Shown: in pieces, positions 43,105-51,965 of the stretch | Layout: each line of letters starts with the position of its first letter | Numbering within the stretch: position 1 is the first letter of the stretch | Source of the DNA: Bacilli bacterium | GTDB lineage: Bacteria; Bacillota_I; Bacilli_A; RF39; UBA660 | NCBI GenBank assembly: GCA_017472015.1 | Contig: JAFURC010000026.1 | Coordinates: 1 to 64,000, forward strand | Reading direction: 5' to 3' | DNA length: 64,000 bases | Made by a program: the position numbers and the translations under genes | The notes under the pieces: model-generated | Told to the model about the DNA's origin: nothing | Database searches by the model: none | Seen by the model: the letters and a program-made list of their open reading frames with translations, nothing else

Positions 43105-43130
43105 AAAACTAATGATATTATTAGTTTTTT
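43105..43130 (+). terminator. Second terminator before ftsE
   Basis: A 9-bp stem (43105-43113 with 43120-43128) with a 6-nt loop and T tract, only 15 bp after the T tract of the candidate small RNA. Confidence 0.7.
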
Positions 43131-43149
43131 TTCAAATTTGTGTTATAAT
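43121..43149 (+). promoter_or_regulatory. Promoter of ftsEX
   Basis: Extended -10 TGT-TATAAT (43141-43149) with a weak TTAGTT (43121-43126) at 17-bp spacing. Confidence 0.6.
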
Positions 43150-43187
43150 CTATATATACAAAATAAATGAATAATTGGTGGTGAAAT

Positions 43188-43886
43188 ATGGAATTTATTA
43201 AATTTAGTGGTGTAACTAAACAATATAGAAATGGTGTAGTTGCTTTATATGATATGAATTTAAGTATAGAAAAAGGGGATTTTTGTTTTATTATAGGAGG
43301 ATCAGGATCTGGTAAAAGTACTTTAATTAAAATGCTTTATCGAGAAGAAAAACCAACTCGTGGAGAAATAATTTTAGGAGGACTTAAAGTAAATAAATTA
43401 AGAAACTCAAATGTTTATAAATTAAGAAGAAAATTAGGAATTGTTTTTCAAGATTATCGATTACTTCCTAAATCTAATGTCTATGAAAATGTTGCTTTTG
43501 CTCTTGAAGTAATAGGGGCTAAAAAGAGTGAAATTAGACCTAAAGTTTTAAAAGCAATTGAACTTGTTGGTTTAAAAAGTAAACTTCGTGATTACCCTGA
43601 TGATTTATCAGGTGGAGAACAACAAAGAGTTGCTATTGCAAGAGCAATTGTTAACGAACCTAAACTTTTAATATGTGATGAACCAACTGGAAATCTGGAT
43701 CCAGTGATGAGTCGTGAAATTGTTGAACTTTTAGATGAAATTAATAAAAAAGAAGGAACAACAGTTATTATGGTAACCCATGATAAAACTATTGTAAATG
43801 ATATGAAAAAACATGTAATCGCCCTTAAAGAAGGACATTTATATAAAGATTATAAAAAGGGGGAATACATAGATGAGATTCTTTAG
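43188..43886 (+). CDS. ftsE: Cell division ATP-binding protein FtsE
   Basis: FtsE is the ATPase of the FtsEX complex, which controls septal or lateral peptidoglycan hydrolases from the membrane. The 232-aa ABC protein has Walker A GGSGSGKST, the Q-loop VFQDYRLLP, signature LSGGEQQR, Walker B LLICDEPTGNLD and the switch histidine in VTHDK. GGTGGTG precedes ATG 43188. It overlaps ftsX by 14 bp. The M23 peptidase at 59142 or another hydrolase could be a target, which is inference. Confidence 0.96.
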   Translation: MEFIKFSGVTKQYRNGVVALYDMNLSIEKGDFCFIIGGSGSGKSTLIKMLYREEKPTRGEIILGGLKVNKLRNSNVYKLRRKLGIVFQDYRLLPKSNVYENVAFALEVIGAKKSEIRPKVLKAIELVGLKSKLRDYPDDLSGGEQQRVAIARAIVNEPKLLICDEPTGNLDPVMSREIVELLDEINKKEGTTVIMVTHDKTIVNDMKKHVIALKEGHLYKDYKKGEYIDEIL

Positions 43887-44772
43887 AATAGTAGGTAGAA
43901 GTATAAGAGATGCTTTTAAAAGTGTTGGAAGAAATTTTTCTTTATCACTTGCTAGTATTTCTTGTATAATTATTACTTTAATAATAATAGCAATTTCAAT
44001 TGTTGTATCTTATAATGTTGAAAACTTTTCAAGTGTTTTAAAAGAAGATTTAACAGTTGTAGCCTTTGTTTCAAATGATGCAGATGAGTATGATTTAGCA
44101 AAATTAAAATTGGATATTGAAAATATTAGTAATGTTTCAAGTGTAGAATTTAAAAATAAAAGTCAAATAAAGCAAGAAATGATGGAAGAAGATGAAGCGT
44201 TTAAAAATGCTATGAGTAATTGGGATGAGGAAGAAAATCCATTGCAACATACTTATTTAATTAAAGTAGATGATATTGAAAAAATAGGAGAAACAGCAAC
44301 AACTATTCAAAACTTGGATGCAATTGATGTTGTTAAATATGGAGAAGGAATGGTTGATCAATTAGTAACTGTATTTAAAGTTGTTGAAAGAGTATCAATG
44401 ATTGCTGTTATCGCTCTTATTTTAATGACAATGTTTTTAATAGTTAATACAATTAAATTGACAATTTTTTCAAGAAAAAGGGAAATATCAATTATGCGAC
44501 TTGTTGGAGCAAGTAATTTTGCAATTAAATTACCATTTGTTGTTGAAGGAATGATTTTAGGTTTTATAGGATCAATTATTCCTGTTTGTATTATGATATA
44601 TGGTTATTATGCTTTATATAATTATTTTGGTGGTAAATTATTTACTGATTTAATTAGACTTGTTCATCCTGAACCATTTATCTATGTTGCATCTGTTATT
44701 GTTATTATAATAGGAATTCTAGTTGGAATGTTAGGATCAGGTCGTGCAGTTAAAAAATATTTAAAAGTTTAA
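43873..44772 (+). CDS. ftsX: Cell division membrane protein FtsX
   Basis: FtsX transmits the FtsE ATPase cycle to extracellular cell-wall hydrolases. The 299-aa protein has a cytoplasmic N-terminus, one membrane segment (about 23-46), a large extracellular domain with the AFVSNDADEYDLAKLK region, and three C-terminal segments with RLVGASNFAIKLPFVVEG, all typical of FtsX. GGGGGAAT lies before ATG 43873, within ftsE. Confidence 0.95.
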   Translation: MRFFRIVGRSIRDAFKSVGRNFSLSLASISCIIITLIIIAISIVVSYNVENFSSVLKEDLTVVAFVSNDADEYDLAKLKLDIENISNVSSVEFKNKSQIKQEMMEEDEAFKNAMSNWDEEENPLQHTYLIKVDDIEKIGETATTIQNLDAIDVVKYGEGMVDQLVTVFKVVERVSMIAVIALILMTMFLIVNTIKLTIFSRKREISIMRLVGASNFAIKLPFVVEGMILGFIGSIIPVCIMIYGYYALYNYFGGKLFTDLIRLVHPEPFIYVASVIVIIIGILVGMLGSGRAVKKYLKV

Positions 44773-44774
44773 AG

Positions 44775-44799
44775 AATAGTTTTTAAAACTATTTTTTTT
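44775..44799 (+). terminator. Terminator of ftsEX
   Basis: AATAGTTTTTAAAACTATT (44775-44793 region) forms a short AT-rich hairpin followed by T residues. Confidence 0.7.
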
Positions 44800-44807
44800 G
44801 AAATTAA

Positions 44808-44834
44808 TTAGCACTCTCGGTTGACAAGTGCTAA
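44808..44834 (+). promoter_or_regulatory. CIRCE operator (HrcA site)
   Basis: TTAGCACTC (44808-44816), a 9-bp spacer and AAGTGCTAA (44826-44834) match the CIRCE inverted repeat with one mismatch (GAGTGCTAA expected). It covers the -35 box of the clpB promoter, so HrcA should repress it in the absence of heat stress. Confidence 0.92.
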
Positions 44835-44848
44835 AATTTGAGTATAAT
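44821..44848 (+). promoter_or_regulatory. Promoter of clpB
   Basis: Consensus TTGACA (44821-44826) and TATAAT (44843-44848) with 16-bp spacing; the -35 box lies in the CIRCE spacer and right arm. Confidence 0.85.
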
Positions 44849-44903
44849 AAGTATTGAAATATGAATTTGAGTCATATTAATTTATAGAAAAGGGGATGAT
44901 TTT

Positions 44904-46994
44904 ATGTATCCAAATCAAGAAGATAATATTAATGTTTTAGAAAAATATGGTCGAGATATAACAAAAGATGCTAAAGCAGGTAAAATTGATCCAGTTATCG
45001 GTCGTGATGAAGAAATCCGTGGAATTACAAGAATCTTATCAAGAAAAACGAAGAATAATCCGGTTTTAATTGGGGAACCAGGAGTTGGTAAAACAGCAAT
45101 TGTTGAAGGACTTGCTAACAGAATAATAGCAGGGGATGTGCCAAATAGTTTACGTGATAAAGAAATTTGGGAGTTAGATCTTGCTAGTTTAGTAGCAGGT
45201 GCAAAGTACCGAGGAGAATTTGAAGAGCGTTTAAAAAATGTTTTAAATGAAATTAAAAAAAGTGAAGGAAAAATTATCATGTTCATTGATGAAATTCACA
45301 TGATAGTTGGTAATTCAGCAGAAGGTGCTAGGGATACTTCAAATATTTTAAAACCAATGTTAGCAAGAGGTGAAATTCATGTAATTGGAGCAACTACTTT
45401 AAATGAGTATCGAAAATATATTGAAAAAGATGGTGCACTTGAAAGAAGATTCCAAAAAATTAAAGTTAGTAAACCATCAGTTATCGATACAATTACAATT
45501 TTAAGAGGACTTAAAGAAAGATTTGAAATTCATCATGGGGTTTCAATTACTGATAAAGCGTTAATTAGTGCTGCAACTTTATCGAATCGTTATATAACTG
45601 ATAGATATTTACCAGATAAAGCCATTGATTTAGTTGATGAAGCATGTGCAACTATAAGAGTTCAAATGGATTCAGTTCCAAATGAACTTGATACTATCAC
45701 AAGAAATATTTTATCACTTGAAATTGAAAAACAAGCAATAAAAAAAGAGAAAGATGAATTATCTAAAAACAGATTAGAGGAAATAGAACATGAACTTGTT
45801 AAATTAAAAGGTGAAGAAGCCAAATTAAAAGAAGCTTGGCAACATGAAAAAAGAATAAATGATAGTATCAAGGCTAAGAAAAAAGAACTTGAAAATGCTA
45901 AATTTACTTTACAAACGGCTGAAAATAAATATGATTTAGAAACGGCTGCAAGATATAGACATGGTGAAATTCCAAGACTTGAAAAAGAACTTGATGAGTT
46001 AAATAAACAAGAAAAAAATCGTATTTTAAGTGATACTGTTAATGAAGAAGATATTGCTTATGTTATTTCTAAATTGACTAATATTCCTTTAACAAAATTA
46101 GTTGAATCGGAAAAAGAAAAACTTTTAAGTCTATATGATAATATGAAAAATAATGTTATGGGACAAGATGAGGCTTTAAAACTTGTTTCTGAATGTATTT
46201 TAAAAAGCAGAAGTGGAATAAAAGATCCTAATAGACCAATCGGTTCATTTATCTTTTTAGGTCCAACTGGGGTTGGTAAAACCGAGGTTGCTAAAACGTT
46301 AGCCTTAGAATTATTTGATGATAAAAGTCATATGGTTCGAATTGACATGAGTGAGTATATGGAAAAATTTAGTGTTTCCCGTCTTATTGGTTCACCACCA
46401 GGATATGTTGGATATGAAGAAGGAGGAGAATTAACCGAAGCAGTTCGTCGTAATCCTTATAGTATCGTTTTATTTGATGAAATCGAAAAAGCCCATCCAG
46501 AAGTATTGAATTTACTTTTACAAATATTAGATGATGGACGTATAACTGATTCAAATGGAAGGTTAGTTGACTTTAAAAATACAATTATCATCATGACTAG
46601 TAATTTAGGAAGTGAATATGCTTTAGAAGGAAAAGAAGATTTAGTAATTAAAGAATTAGAAAGAACATTTAGACCAGAATTTATTAATCGAATTGATGAA
46701 GTAATTATATTTAAACCATTAACTAAAGAAGTAATTTATAAGGTTTTAGATAAAATAATTAAGGAAATAGAACTTCGTTTAAAAGATAAAAATCTTAAAT
46801 TAAAACTAACTGATAATGCCAGGGATTACTTAGTTGAAATAGGATATGATGTTAATTATGGTGCAAGACCACTAAAAAGAATTGTCTCAAGAACTATAGA
46901 AACAATTTTAGCTAACAAATTAATTAGTGGTGAAGTTCACTTTGGAGAAACAATTACTTTTGATTATCAAAATAATGAATTAGTAATTAAATAA
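44904..46994 (+). CDS. clpB: Disaggregase ClpB lacking the N-terminal domain
   Basis: ClpB is a hexameric AAA+ chaperone that rescues aggregated proteins with DnaK. The 696-aa protein has Walker A motifs GEPGVGKT (57-64) and GPTGVGKT (453-460), and between them a long coiled-coil M domain (QALKKE-like helix, [32 protein letters not shown]) of ClpB type, longer than that of ClpC. It begins [20 protein letters not shown], which corresponds to the start of the first AAA domain; the roughly 145-residue N-domain is missing. AAGGGGAT precedes ATG 44904 and no upstream in-frame extension fits the promoter. CIRCE control marks it as a heat-shock gene. Confidence 0.93.
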   Translation: MYPNQEDNINVLEKYGRDITKDAKAGKIDPVIGRDEEIRGITRILSRKTKNNPVLIGEPGVGKTAIVEGLANRIIAGDVPNSLRDKEIWELDLASLVAGAKYRGEFEERLKNVLNEIKKSEGKIIMFIDEIHMIVGNSAEGARDTSNILKPMLARGEIHVIGATTLNEYRKYIEKDGALERRFQKIKVSKPSVIDTITILRGLKERFEIHHGVSITDKALISAATLSNRYITDRYLPDKAIDLVDEACATIRVQMDSVPNELDTITRNILSLEIEKQAIKKEKDELSKNRLEEIEHELVKLKGEEAKLKEAWQHEKRINDSIKAKKKELENAKFTLQTAENKYDLETAARYRHGEIPRLEKELDELNKQEKNRILSDTVNEEDIAYVISKLTNIPLTKLVESEKEKLLSLYDNMKNNVMGQDEALKLVSECILKSRSGIKDPNRPIGSFIFLGPTGVGKTEVAKTLALELFDDKSHMVRIDMSEYMEKFSVSRLIGSPPGYVGYEEGGELTEAVRRNPYSIVLFDEIEKAHPEVLNLLLQILDDGRITDSNGRLVDFKNTIIIMTSNLGSEYALEGKEDLVIKELERTFRPEFINRIDEVIIFKPLTKEVIYKVLDKIIKEIELRLKDKNLKLKLTDNARDYLVEIGYDVNYGARPLKRIVSRTIETILANKLISGEVHFGETITFDYQNNELVIK

Positions 46995-47214
46995 TTTACA
47001 AAACATTTAACATTTAGTTAGATGTTATTTGTATTGTTAATACATTTTTTAGACTTTAAATAAGACTTAAAAAAATATTTGTAAAAAAAATGTTAAAAAT
47101 AATTTGGCAAATTAAAAGAATTTTAGAAGAAATTTTAAAATTTGTTATAGAGAAAAAAACTTTTTTCTTATAAATTTACTTAAAATAATGATTTTCCTAG
47201 GACAAATCGGATTT

Positions 47215-47243
47215 TTGCATTTTCTAAATTTTTTTGTTATATT
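47215..47243 (+). promoter_or_regulatory. Distal promoter of the AMP-forming ligase gene
   Basis: TTGCAT (47215-47220) and extended TGT-TATATT (-10 at 47238-47243) with 17-bp spacing. A perfect palindrome GTTCATGAAC (47250-47259) lies at the predicted start. The upstream part of this 383-bp gap (46995-47214) holds only a weak hairpin at about 47011-47032 that may terminate clpB. Confidence 0.55.
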
Positions 47244-47280
47244 GATGTTGTTCATGAACCAAATATCTATTAATAAAAAG

Positions 47281-47318
47281 AATTTGATAATAATGTTAAA
47301 TATAAAGTATATCAAATT
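47281..47318. repeat. Inverted repeat in the ligase leader
   Basis: AATTTGATA (47281-47289) and TATCAAATT (47310-47318) are perfect inverted copies 20 bp apart, between the two promoters of the ligase gene. It could be an operator or a leader hairpin. Confidence 0.5.
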
Positions 47319-47330
47319 CATGTCTATTTA

Positions 47331-47359
47331 TTGATTAATAAAAAAAAATTATTTATAAT
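47331..47359 (+). promoter_or_regulatory. Proximal promoter of the AMP-forming ligase gene
   Basis: TTGATT (47331-47336) and consensus TATAAT (47354-47359) with 17-bp spacing, 18 bp before the start codon. Confidence 0.65.
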
Positions 47360-47377
47360 GAAAATATAGGAGGATAT

Positions 47378-49210
47378 ATGAGTAACTTACATATAAATGA
47401 AGAAAATTTAAAAAAATTAAGTAATGAAAATTTAGTTTTAGAACAAGAAGAAAGTAAAAAAATGACTGGGTATGCATCCGTTGATAGACCATGGATGAAA
47501 TGGCATGATAAGAATAATGCTGATTTATTAGTATCAGATGAAAATTTTTATGATTACTTTATGAAAATGACTGGGGAATATCCAAGTGATACAATTTTAC
47601 TTGATTTTATGGGAAAAAGAGGGTATACAAAAGAAGACATTGAAAGAGAAGTTTCTAATCAAATTAAAATGTTTACTAATTTAGGAGTAAAAAAAGGAGA
47701 TACAGTATCATTCATGATGTTAAATGTTCCGGAAGTTATATTTATGTTTTTAGCAATAAATAAAATGGGAGCAATTGCAAATTTAATTAAGTTTGATGAA
47801 AGTCCTGAAAGAATTAACTTTATGTTAAATTTAACTAAATCAAAGTATTTCTTTATCTCTGAAGTACCACCAATAATTGAAAATGTTATTAAAACAACAA
47901 ATTTAGATAATAAATTAGAAAAAGTAATTGTTGTTCCGGTTATGGAATCTTTAGGTCTTCCTGGACAGGAATTAAATATTCCAAAATTTACGACTTATAA
48001 AAATTATAAAGATGAGTATTTAAAGGATACAAAAGTAAATTTAGTATCTAAAGGAGAAAATGAAACAACTCTTATTGTTTATACAGGAGGTTCAACTGGA
48101 GATGCTAAAGGAGTAGAGCTTACAAATAAAAATTTAGTTGCAATGGCTCATGGATTAAAGCATAGTAATTATGGTTTTACTTATGGAAAAACTTCTATGA
48201 ATATCTTACCACCAGCAATTGCTTATTATTTAAATGCAACTTGTGGGCTTATGATTTGCGGTGTTAAAACAACTTTAGTACCAGCCTTTGATATTAATAC
48301 ATATCCAGATTTGGTTGATACATATAAACCGAATATTATATTCTCAGGTCCAATTCTTTTAAAGTCTTTACAACATTCAAATATAGAAGATTTTAGTTAT
48401 TTATCATCACCGGCAAGTGGTGGAGATAAACTATATGCCAGTGAAGAAGAAGAAATTAATGAAAGTTTAATGAAACGTGGAGCTGGAGCCGTTCAACAAG
48501 GATATGGAGCAAGTGAAGAAACAGCTGTTGCTACTTGTAATCCAATTATTGGTCCAAGAGTTGGTAGTATTGGTATTCCGATGGTTAATGTAATTGCTAG
48601 TATTTTTGAATATCAAACTGATAAAGAACTTGCTTATGGTAATGGTTTAGTTGGAGAAATTTGTATAACTGGTCCAACTTTAATGAAAGGTTATTTAAAT
48701 AATAAAGAAGCAACAGATTTTGTTCTTAAAAAACATAGTGATGGAAGAATTTGGGCTCATACTGACGATTTTGGAGTTATGGATCAAGATGGATTTTTAT
48801 TTCATAAAGGGCGTGCTAAAAGAATGTTAACAAGAAGTGGAACTAAACTATGGTTACCAACTCTTGAAGAAGAAATAAAAAAATTAGATATAGTTTCTGA
48901 TTGTTGTGCTGTAAAACTAGATGATATAAATGAACGTGAAGTACCTGTTGTTCATCTTGTATTAAATGAAAGTGAACAAACACCTGAAGAATTAATTTTC
49001 CAAATTGATCAATACTTAACAAATAATTGTCCTGCATACTTTATGCCAAAATATTATGTAATCAAAAAAGAATTACCATATACTGAAGTAAATAAAAAAT
49101 TAGATTTTAAAACTCTTGAAGCTGAAAATATTTTAGATTCTGAAAACTTCAATATAAATGGCAGAATAATTACTGAAAAACAAAAAGTAAAAACTCTAAA
49201 AAGATATTAG
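47378..49210 (+). CDS. AMP-forming acyl-CoA synthetase-like ligase
   Basis: This belongs to the ANL superfamily, which activates carboxylic acids as acyl-adenylates. The 610-aa protein has the P-loop LIVYTGGSTGDAKGVELTNK, the acyl-adenylate motif QGYGASEETA, the HTDDFGVMDQDGFLFHKGR hinge motif and a C-terminal lysine candidate in VNKKLDFK. No carrier or condensation domain is fused. The closest functional guess is a fatty-acyl-CoA or acyl-ACP synthetase, but the substrate cannot be read from sequence. AGGAGG precedes ATG 47378. Two promoters and inverted repeats upstream suggest regulation. Confidence 0.82.
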   Translation: MSNLHINEENLKKLSNENLVLEQEESKKMTGYASVDRPWMKWHDKNNADLLVSDENFYDYFMKMTGEYPSDTILLDFMGKRGYTKEDIEREVSNQIKMFTNLGVKKGDTVSFMMLNVPEVIFMFLAINKMGAIANLIKFDESPERINFMLNLTKSKYFFISEVPPIIENVIKTTNLDNKLEKVIVVPVMESLGLPGQELNIPKFTTYKNYKDEYLKDTKVNLVSKGENETTLIVYTGGSTGDAKGVELTNKNLVAMAHGLKHSNYGFTYGKTSMNILPPAIAYYLNATCGLMICGVKTTLVPAFDINTYPDLVDTYKPNIIFSGPILLKSLQHSNIEDFSYLSSPASGGDKLYASEEEEINESLMKRGAGAVQQGYGASEETAVATCNPIIGPRVGSIGIPMVNVIASIFEYQTDKELAYGNGLVGEICITGPTLMKGYLNNKEATDFVLKKHSDGRIWAHTDDFGVMDQDGFLFHKGRAKRMLTRSGTKLWLPTLEEEIKKLDIVSDCCAVKLDDINEREVPVVHLVLNESEQTPEELIFQIDQYLTNNCPAYFMPKYYVIKKELPYTEVNKKLDFKTLEAENILDSENFNINGRIITEKQKVKTLKRY

Positions 49211-49228
49211 GAAACTAATATTTTTTTA
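49203..49228 (+). terminator. Terminator of the ligase gene
   Basis: An 8-bp stem (49203-49210 with 49215-49222) with a GAAA tetraloop and T tract, overlapping the stop codon. Confidence 0.85.
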
Positions 49229-49235
49229 AAACTAA

Positions 49236-49264
49236 TTGAAGATTTAGACTAAATGCTTTATAAT
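49236..49264 (+). promoter_or_regulatory. Promoter of the pseudo-histidine kinase gene
   Basis: TTGAAG (49236-49241) and consensus TATAAT (49259-49264) with 17-bp spacing. Confidence 0.75.
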
Positions 49265-49286
49265 AATTATTATAGAAGGAGAATTT

Positions 49287-51062
49287 ATGGAAAGTTTTTA
49301 TTTTACCGTTTTCGGATTAGTTTTTTGTATTTTATTAATGATAATTTATTTTCCAAAAAAGAAAGTTAATTCTTTGGAAAATAAAATATATTCAATTATA
49401 ATAGGGGTAACTTTTTTAAGTTGTGCAATCGAGGTTTATTCATTTTTCTTAGTTAATACGGGTTGTAGTCCAGATTCATTTAAGTATTTATTATCTTTAA
49501 AGTTATTATTTTCATGTTTTTTAGCTTGGGTTTACTTTTTTACAATTTATATTTTAATTGTTACTCTTAATAATTCAACAACTGAAGAAAAAATGAATAA
49601 ATTAACAAAAAAATCATTGACTTTATTTGTTGTAATTTTAGCCATTATTTTACTTTTACCAATTAATATTAATAATGTCGGAGGAATGTTTCTTCCAAGT
49701 GGACCATCAGTTAGTGTTTTATATGCCTGTGCTGCCCTTTGTATTATTTTAATGATTTCAATTTTTATTAAAAATATTAAAAATTTTAAAAGTAAAAAAT
49801 ATGTACCTCTTTATTTATTAATTTTTATGTTTGGAGTTGTAGTTGCTGTTCAAAATATATTTCCAACTTTATTACTTATTAATGCGGCTTTTGTTTTTAT
49901 AACTGTAGTTATGTATTTTACAATTGAAAATCCTGATGTTAAAATGATTGAAGAATTAAATAAAAATCGTTTATTAGTAAATCAAACTATGGAAGAAAAA
50001 TCAAATTTCTTATTTCTTACATCTAATCAAATAAAAAGTCCTATTAATAGTATTTTAGAACTATCTAATAAGTCATTAGAAGAAAATGATCAAACCAAAA
50101 TTCAAGAAAACTTAGTACAAATAAATAATTTATCACATTCACTTGCTTTTTTAGTTGAAAATGTTATGGATATGTCAACTCTTAGTATTCAAAATATTAA
50201 AGTTGTAAATAGTAAATATAATCTTAAAAATTTAATAACTAAAATAAAATTAGTAAAAGAAAAAGAAGTAAAAGAAAATATTGATTTTCGAGTAAATATA
50301 AGCGAAAATGTTCCAGAATACTTACATGGGGATTCTAAATTACTTGAACAAGTTATTATGTCAACACTTGATAATGCAATTAAATACACTAAAGAAGGTT
50401 TTATTGAATTAAATATCAATACTATTGTTAAATATGATATGTGTCGTTTAATGATAACTGTTGAAGATTCTGGTCAAGGTATATCAATTGATAAAGTAAA
50501 TGATTTATTAATGATAGATGAAGAATTAGATGAATCAGATTTAAAAAGATTAGAAACTAAAAATGTAAATATTAATACTATTAAAAAGATAGTTTCCAAA
50601 ATGGGTGGATATTTTACTATTAAAAGCGAAGAAAATCATGGAACAGAAATAAAAATAGTTATTGATCAAAAAATAGTTACAACAAAAAAAAATGAATTAG
50701 ATAATTACTCTAAAACTGAAAATATTTTAGTTGCTTCAAATGATACGGAATATTTAAAAAGTATAACCAAATTACTTGAAAAAAAAGGTTATCATGTTGA
50801 AAATTCTATTTATGCTAATGATGTAATTGATAGAGTTCGATTAAAAGAAAGTTTTAATTATATAATACTTGATGATATGTTAGATATTCGTGCTATTGAA
50901 GTGTTAAAAACATTAAAGAAAGATAATAAATTTAAAACTCCAGTTATTGTCATGCTTGATAAAGATGTTGAATTTATAAAAGATCATTTTGTTGAAGATG
51001 GTTTTAGTGATTATCTTTTAAAAGAAAATTTAGGTGAAGAAATAAATAGAATTTTTAAATAG
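49287..51062 (+). CDS. Histidine-kinase homologue lacking the phosphoacceptor histidine
   Basis: The 591-aa protein has seven or so N-terminal membrane segments (to about 215), a dimerisation helix pair, a HATPase_c domain and a C-terminal receiver-like domain. The H-box reads SNQIKSPINSI (246-256), with N247-Q248 where kinases have His-Glu. The ATP-binding N-box (LDNAIKYT), G1 (VEDSGQGIS) and G2 (GTEIKIVI) remain. The receiver has ILDD with a possible phosphoacceptor Asp and a lysine in LLKENL, but lacks the conserved Ser/Thr. It therefore cannot autophosphorylate in the normal way and may be an allosteric partner or ATP-sensing regulator. No response-regulator gene is adjacent. GAAGGAGA precedes ATG 49287. 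Confidence 0.85.
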   Translation: MESFYFTVFGLVFCILLMIIYFPKKKVNSLENKIYSIIIGVTFLSCAIEVYSFFLVNTGCSPDSFKYLLSLKLLFSCFLAWVYFFTIYILIVTLNNSTTEEKMNKLTKKSLTLFVVILAIILLLPININNVGGMFLPSGPSVSVLYACAALCIILMISIFIKNIKNFKSKKYVPLYLLIFMFGVVVAVQNIFPTLLLINAAFVFITVVMYFTIENPDVKMIEELNKNRLLVNQTMEEKSNFLFLTSNQIKSPINSILELSNKSLEENDQTKIQENLVQINNLSHSLAFLVENVMDMSTLSIQNIKVVNSKYNLKNLITKIKLVKEKEVKENIDFRVNISENVPEYLHGDSKLLEQVIMSTLDNAIKYTKEGFIELNINTIVKYDMCRLMITVEDSGQGISIDKVNDLLMIDEELDESDLKRLETKNVNINTIKKIVSKMGGYFTIKSEENHGTEIKIVIDQKIVTTKKNELDNYSKTENILVASNDTEYLKSITKLLEKKGYHVENSIYANDVIDRVRLKESFNYIILDDMLDIRAIEVLKTLKKDNKFKTPVIVMLDKDVEFIKDHFVEDGFSDYLLKENLGEEINRIFK

Positions 51063-51086
51063 TTTAGTTTTTCTAAACTATTTTTT
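51057..51086 (+). terminator. Terminator of the pseudo-histidine kinase gene
   Basis: A perfect 11-bp stem (51057-51067 with 51073-51083) with a 5-nt loop and T residues; overlaps the stop codon. Confidence 0.82.
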
Positions 51087-51114
51087 GTATAAAAAGGTAT
51101 ATTTTGCCTATTCT
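51085..51114 (+). promoter_or_regulatory. Possible promoter of the YetF-like gene
   Basis: TTGTAT (51085-51090) and TATTCT (51109-51114) with 18-bp spacing, 16 bp before the start codon. Confidence 0.45.
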
Positions 51115-51130
51115 AATAATGGTGAATTTC

Positions 51131-51838
51131 ATGAATCAACTTTTAACAATTATTTTTAAAGGAAGTATTGCTGTTATCTATTTATTTTTAGTTATTAAAA
51201 TGCTTGGTAAAAAACAAATAAGTGAACTTAATATCTTTGATTACATAATTGGTTTATCACTTGGAAATATTGCGGCTGAGATGACAGTTAATAAAGAAAT
51301 TACTATTATTGGTGGACTTATTGGAATGAGTGTATATGGGGCATTTTCTTTATTTGTTTCATTTATTACATCTAAAAGTATTTTAGCAAGACGTTTTATA
51401 ACCGGATATCCAGTTGTTATTATTAGTGATGGTAAAATAAGTCGTGAGCAACTTAAGAAATGTAAACTTGATTTAAATGACTTACTTCAAGATGCTAGAG
51501 AAAGTGGTTATTTTGATATAAGTGAAATTAATTATGCAGTTATGGAACCAAGTGGGAAAATTAGTTTTTTACCTAAAGCAAATTATCATTCAGTTACTCC
51601 ATATGATATGAAATTAAAAGTTGAAAAAAATGGTCTATGTGCTAATTTAGTAATAGATGGAAATATCATGGAGAAAAATATAGAAGCAATTGGGCATGAT
51701 AGGAAATGGCTTTTAAAAAGACTTGAAAAAGAAGGTTATAAAGATGTATCTAAGTTATTATTAGTTACTTGCGATATTCATGAAAAATTAAAAATTTATA
51801 AAATGGATGAAAAGATAGAATCTAGTGTACTAGAATAA
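51131..51838 (+). CDS. YetF family membrane protein (DUF421)
   Basis: The 235-aa protein has three N-terminal membrane segments, the conserved MLGKKQISELNIFDYIIGLSLG loop, and a C-terminal cytoplasmic domain with RRFITGYPVVIISDGKI and LNDLLQDARESGYFDISEINYAVMEPSG, all hallmarks of the YetF/DUF421 family. Some members act in spores or membrane homeostasis; the biochemical role is unknown. GGTGA precedes ATG 51131; an earlier start at 51104 would lie before the -10 box. Confidence 0.88.
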   Translation: MNQLLTIIFKGSIAVIYLFLVIKMLGKKQISELNIFDYIIGLSLGNIAAEMTVNKEITIIGGLIGMSVYGAFSLFVSFITSKSILARRFITGYPVVIISDGKISREQLKKCKLDLNDLLQDARESGYFDISEINYAVMEPSGKISFLPKANYHSVTPYDMKLKVEKNGLCANLVIDGNIMEKNIEAIGHDRKWLLKRLEKEGYKDVSKLLLVTCDIHEKLKIYKMDEKIESSVLE

Positions 51839-51850
51839 CTATCTTTTTTT
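51810..51850 (+). terminator. Terminator of the YetF-like gene
   Basis: A 9-bp outer stem (51810-51818 with 51839-51847) encloses an inner TCTAG-TGTA-CTAGA hairpin and is followed by T residues. Confidence 0.75.
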
Positions 51851-51860
51851 CAAAAAATGT

Positions 51861-51889
51861 TTGAAAAATATAATAAAGTATGTTATATT
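51861..51889 (+). promoter_or_regulatory. Promoter of rpsF-ssb-rpsR
   Basis: TTGAAA (51861-51866) and extended TGT-TATATT (-10 at 51884-51889) with 17-bp spacing. The roughly 70-nt leader has two small hairpins (AGTAT-TTTG-ATACT near 51899, and GGCTC-TTAT-GAGTCC near 51925), which could be an autoregulatory site for S6/S18; this is not proved. Confidence 0.7.
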
Positions 51890-51965
51890 ATGTACGAAGT
51901 ATTTTGATACTTTAATAACTTCTTGGCTCTTATGAGTCCATTAGTCCAAAAGGAGGTGTAGATAT

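Noticed and set aside
44915-45286. A 123-aa minus-strand reading frame inside clpB
   Set aside because: It lies wholly inside a well-supported gene, has no ribosome binding site and mirrors the Walker A region; other opposite-strand frames (for example 2440-2742, 24690-24965, 54801-55085) were rejected for the same reason.
44904-46994. Calling this gene clpC because of its AAA+ layout in a Bacilli genome
   Set aside because: The long ClpB-type M domain, with the [14 protein letters not shown] and [15 protein letters not shown] segments, and CIRCE control fit ClpB.
47160-47180. AGAAAAAAACTTTTTTCTTA as a terminator
   Set aside because: The A/T-only stem has almost no loop and lies 170 bp after clpB; it is more likely a chance A-run/T-run palindrome.
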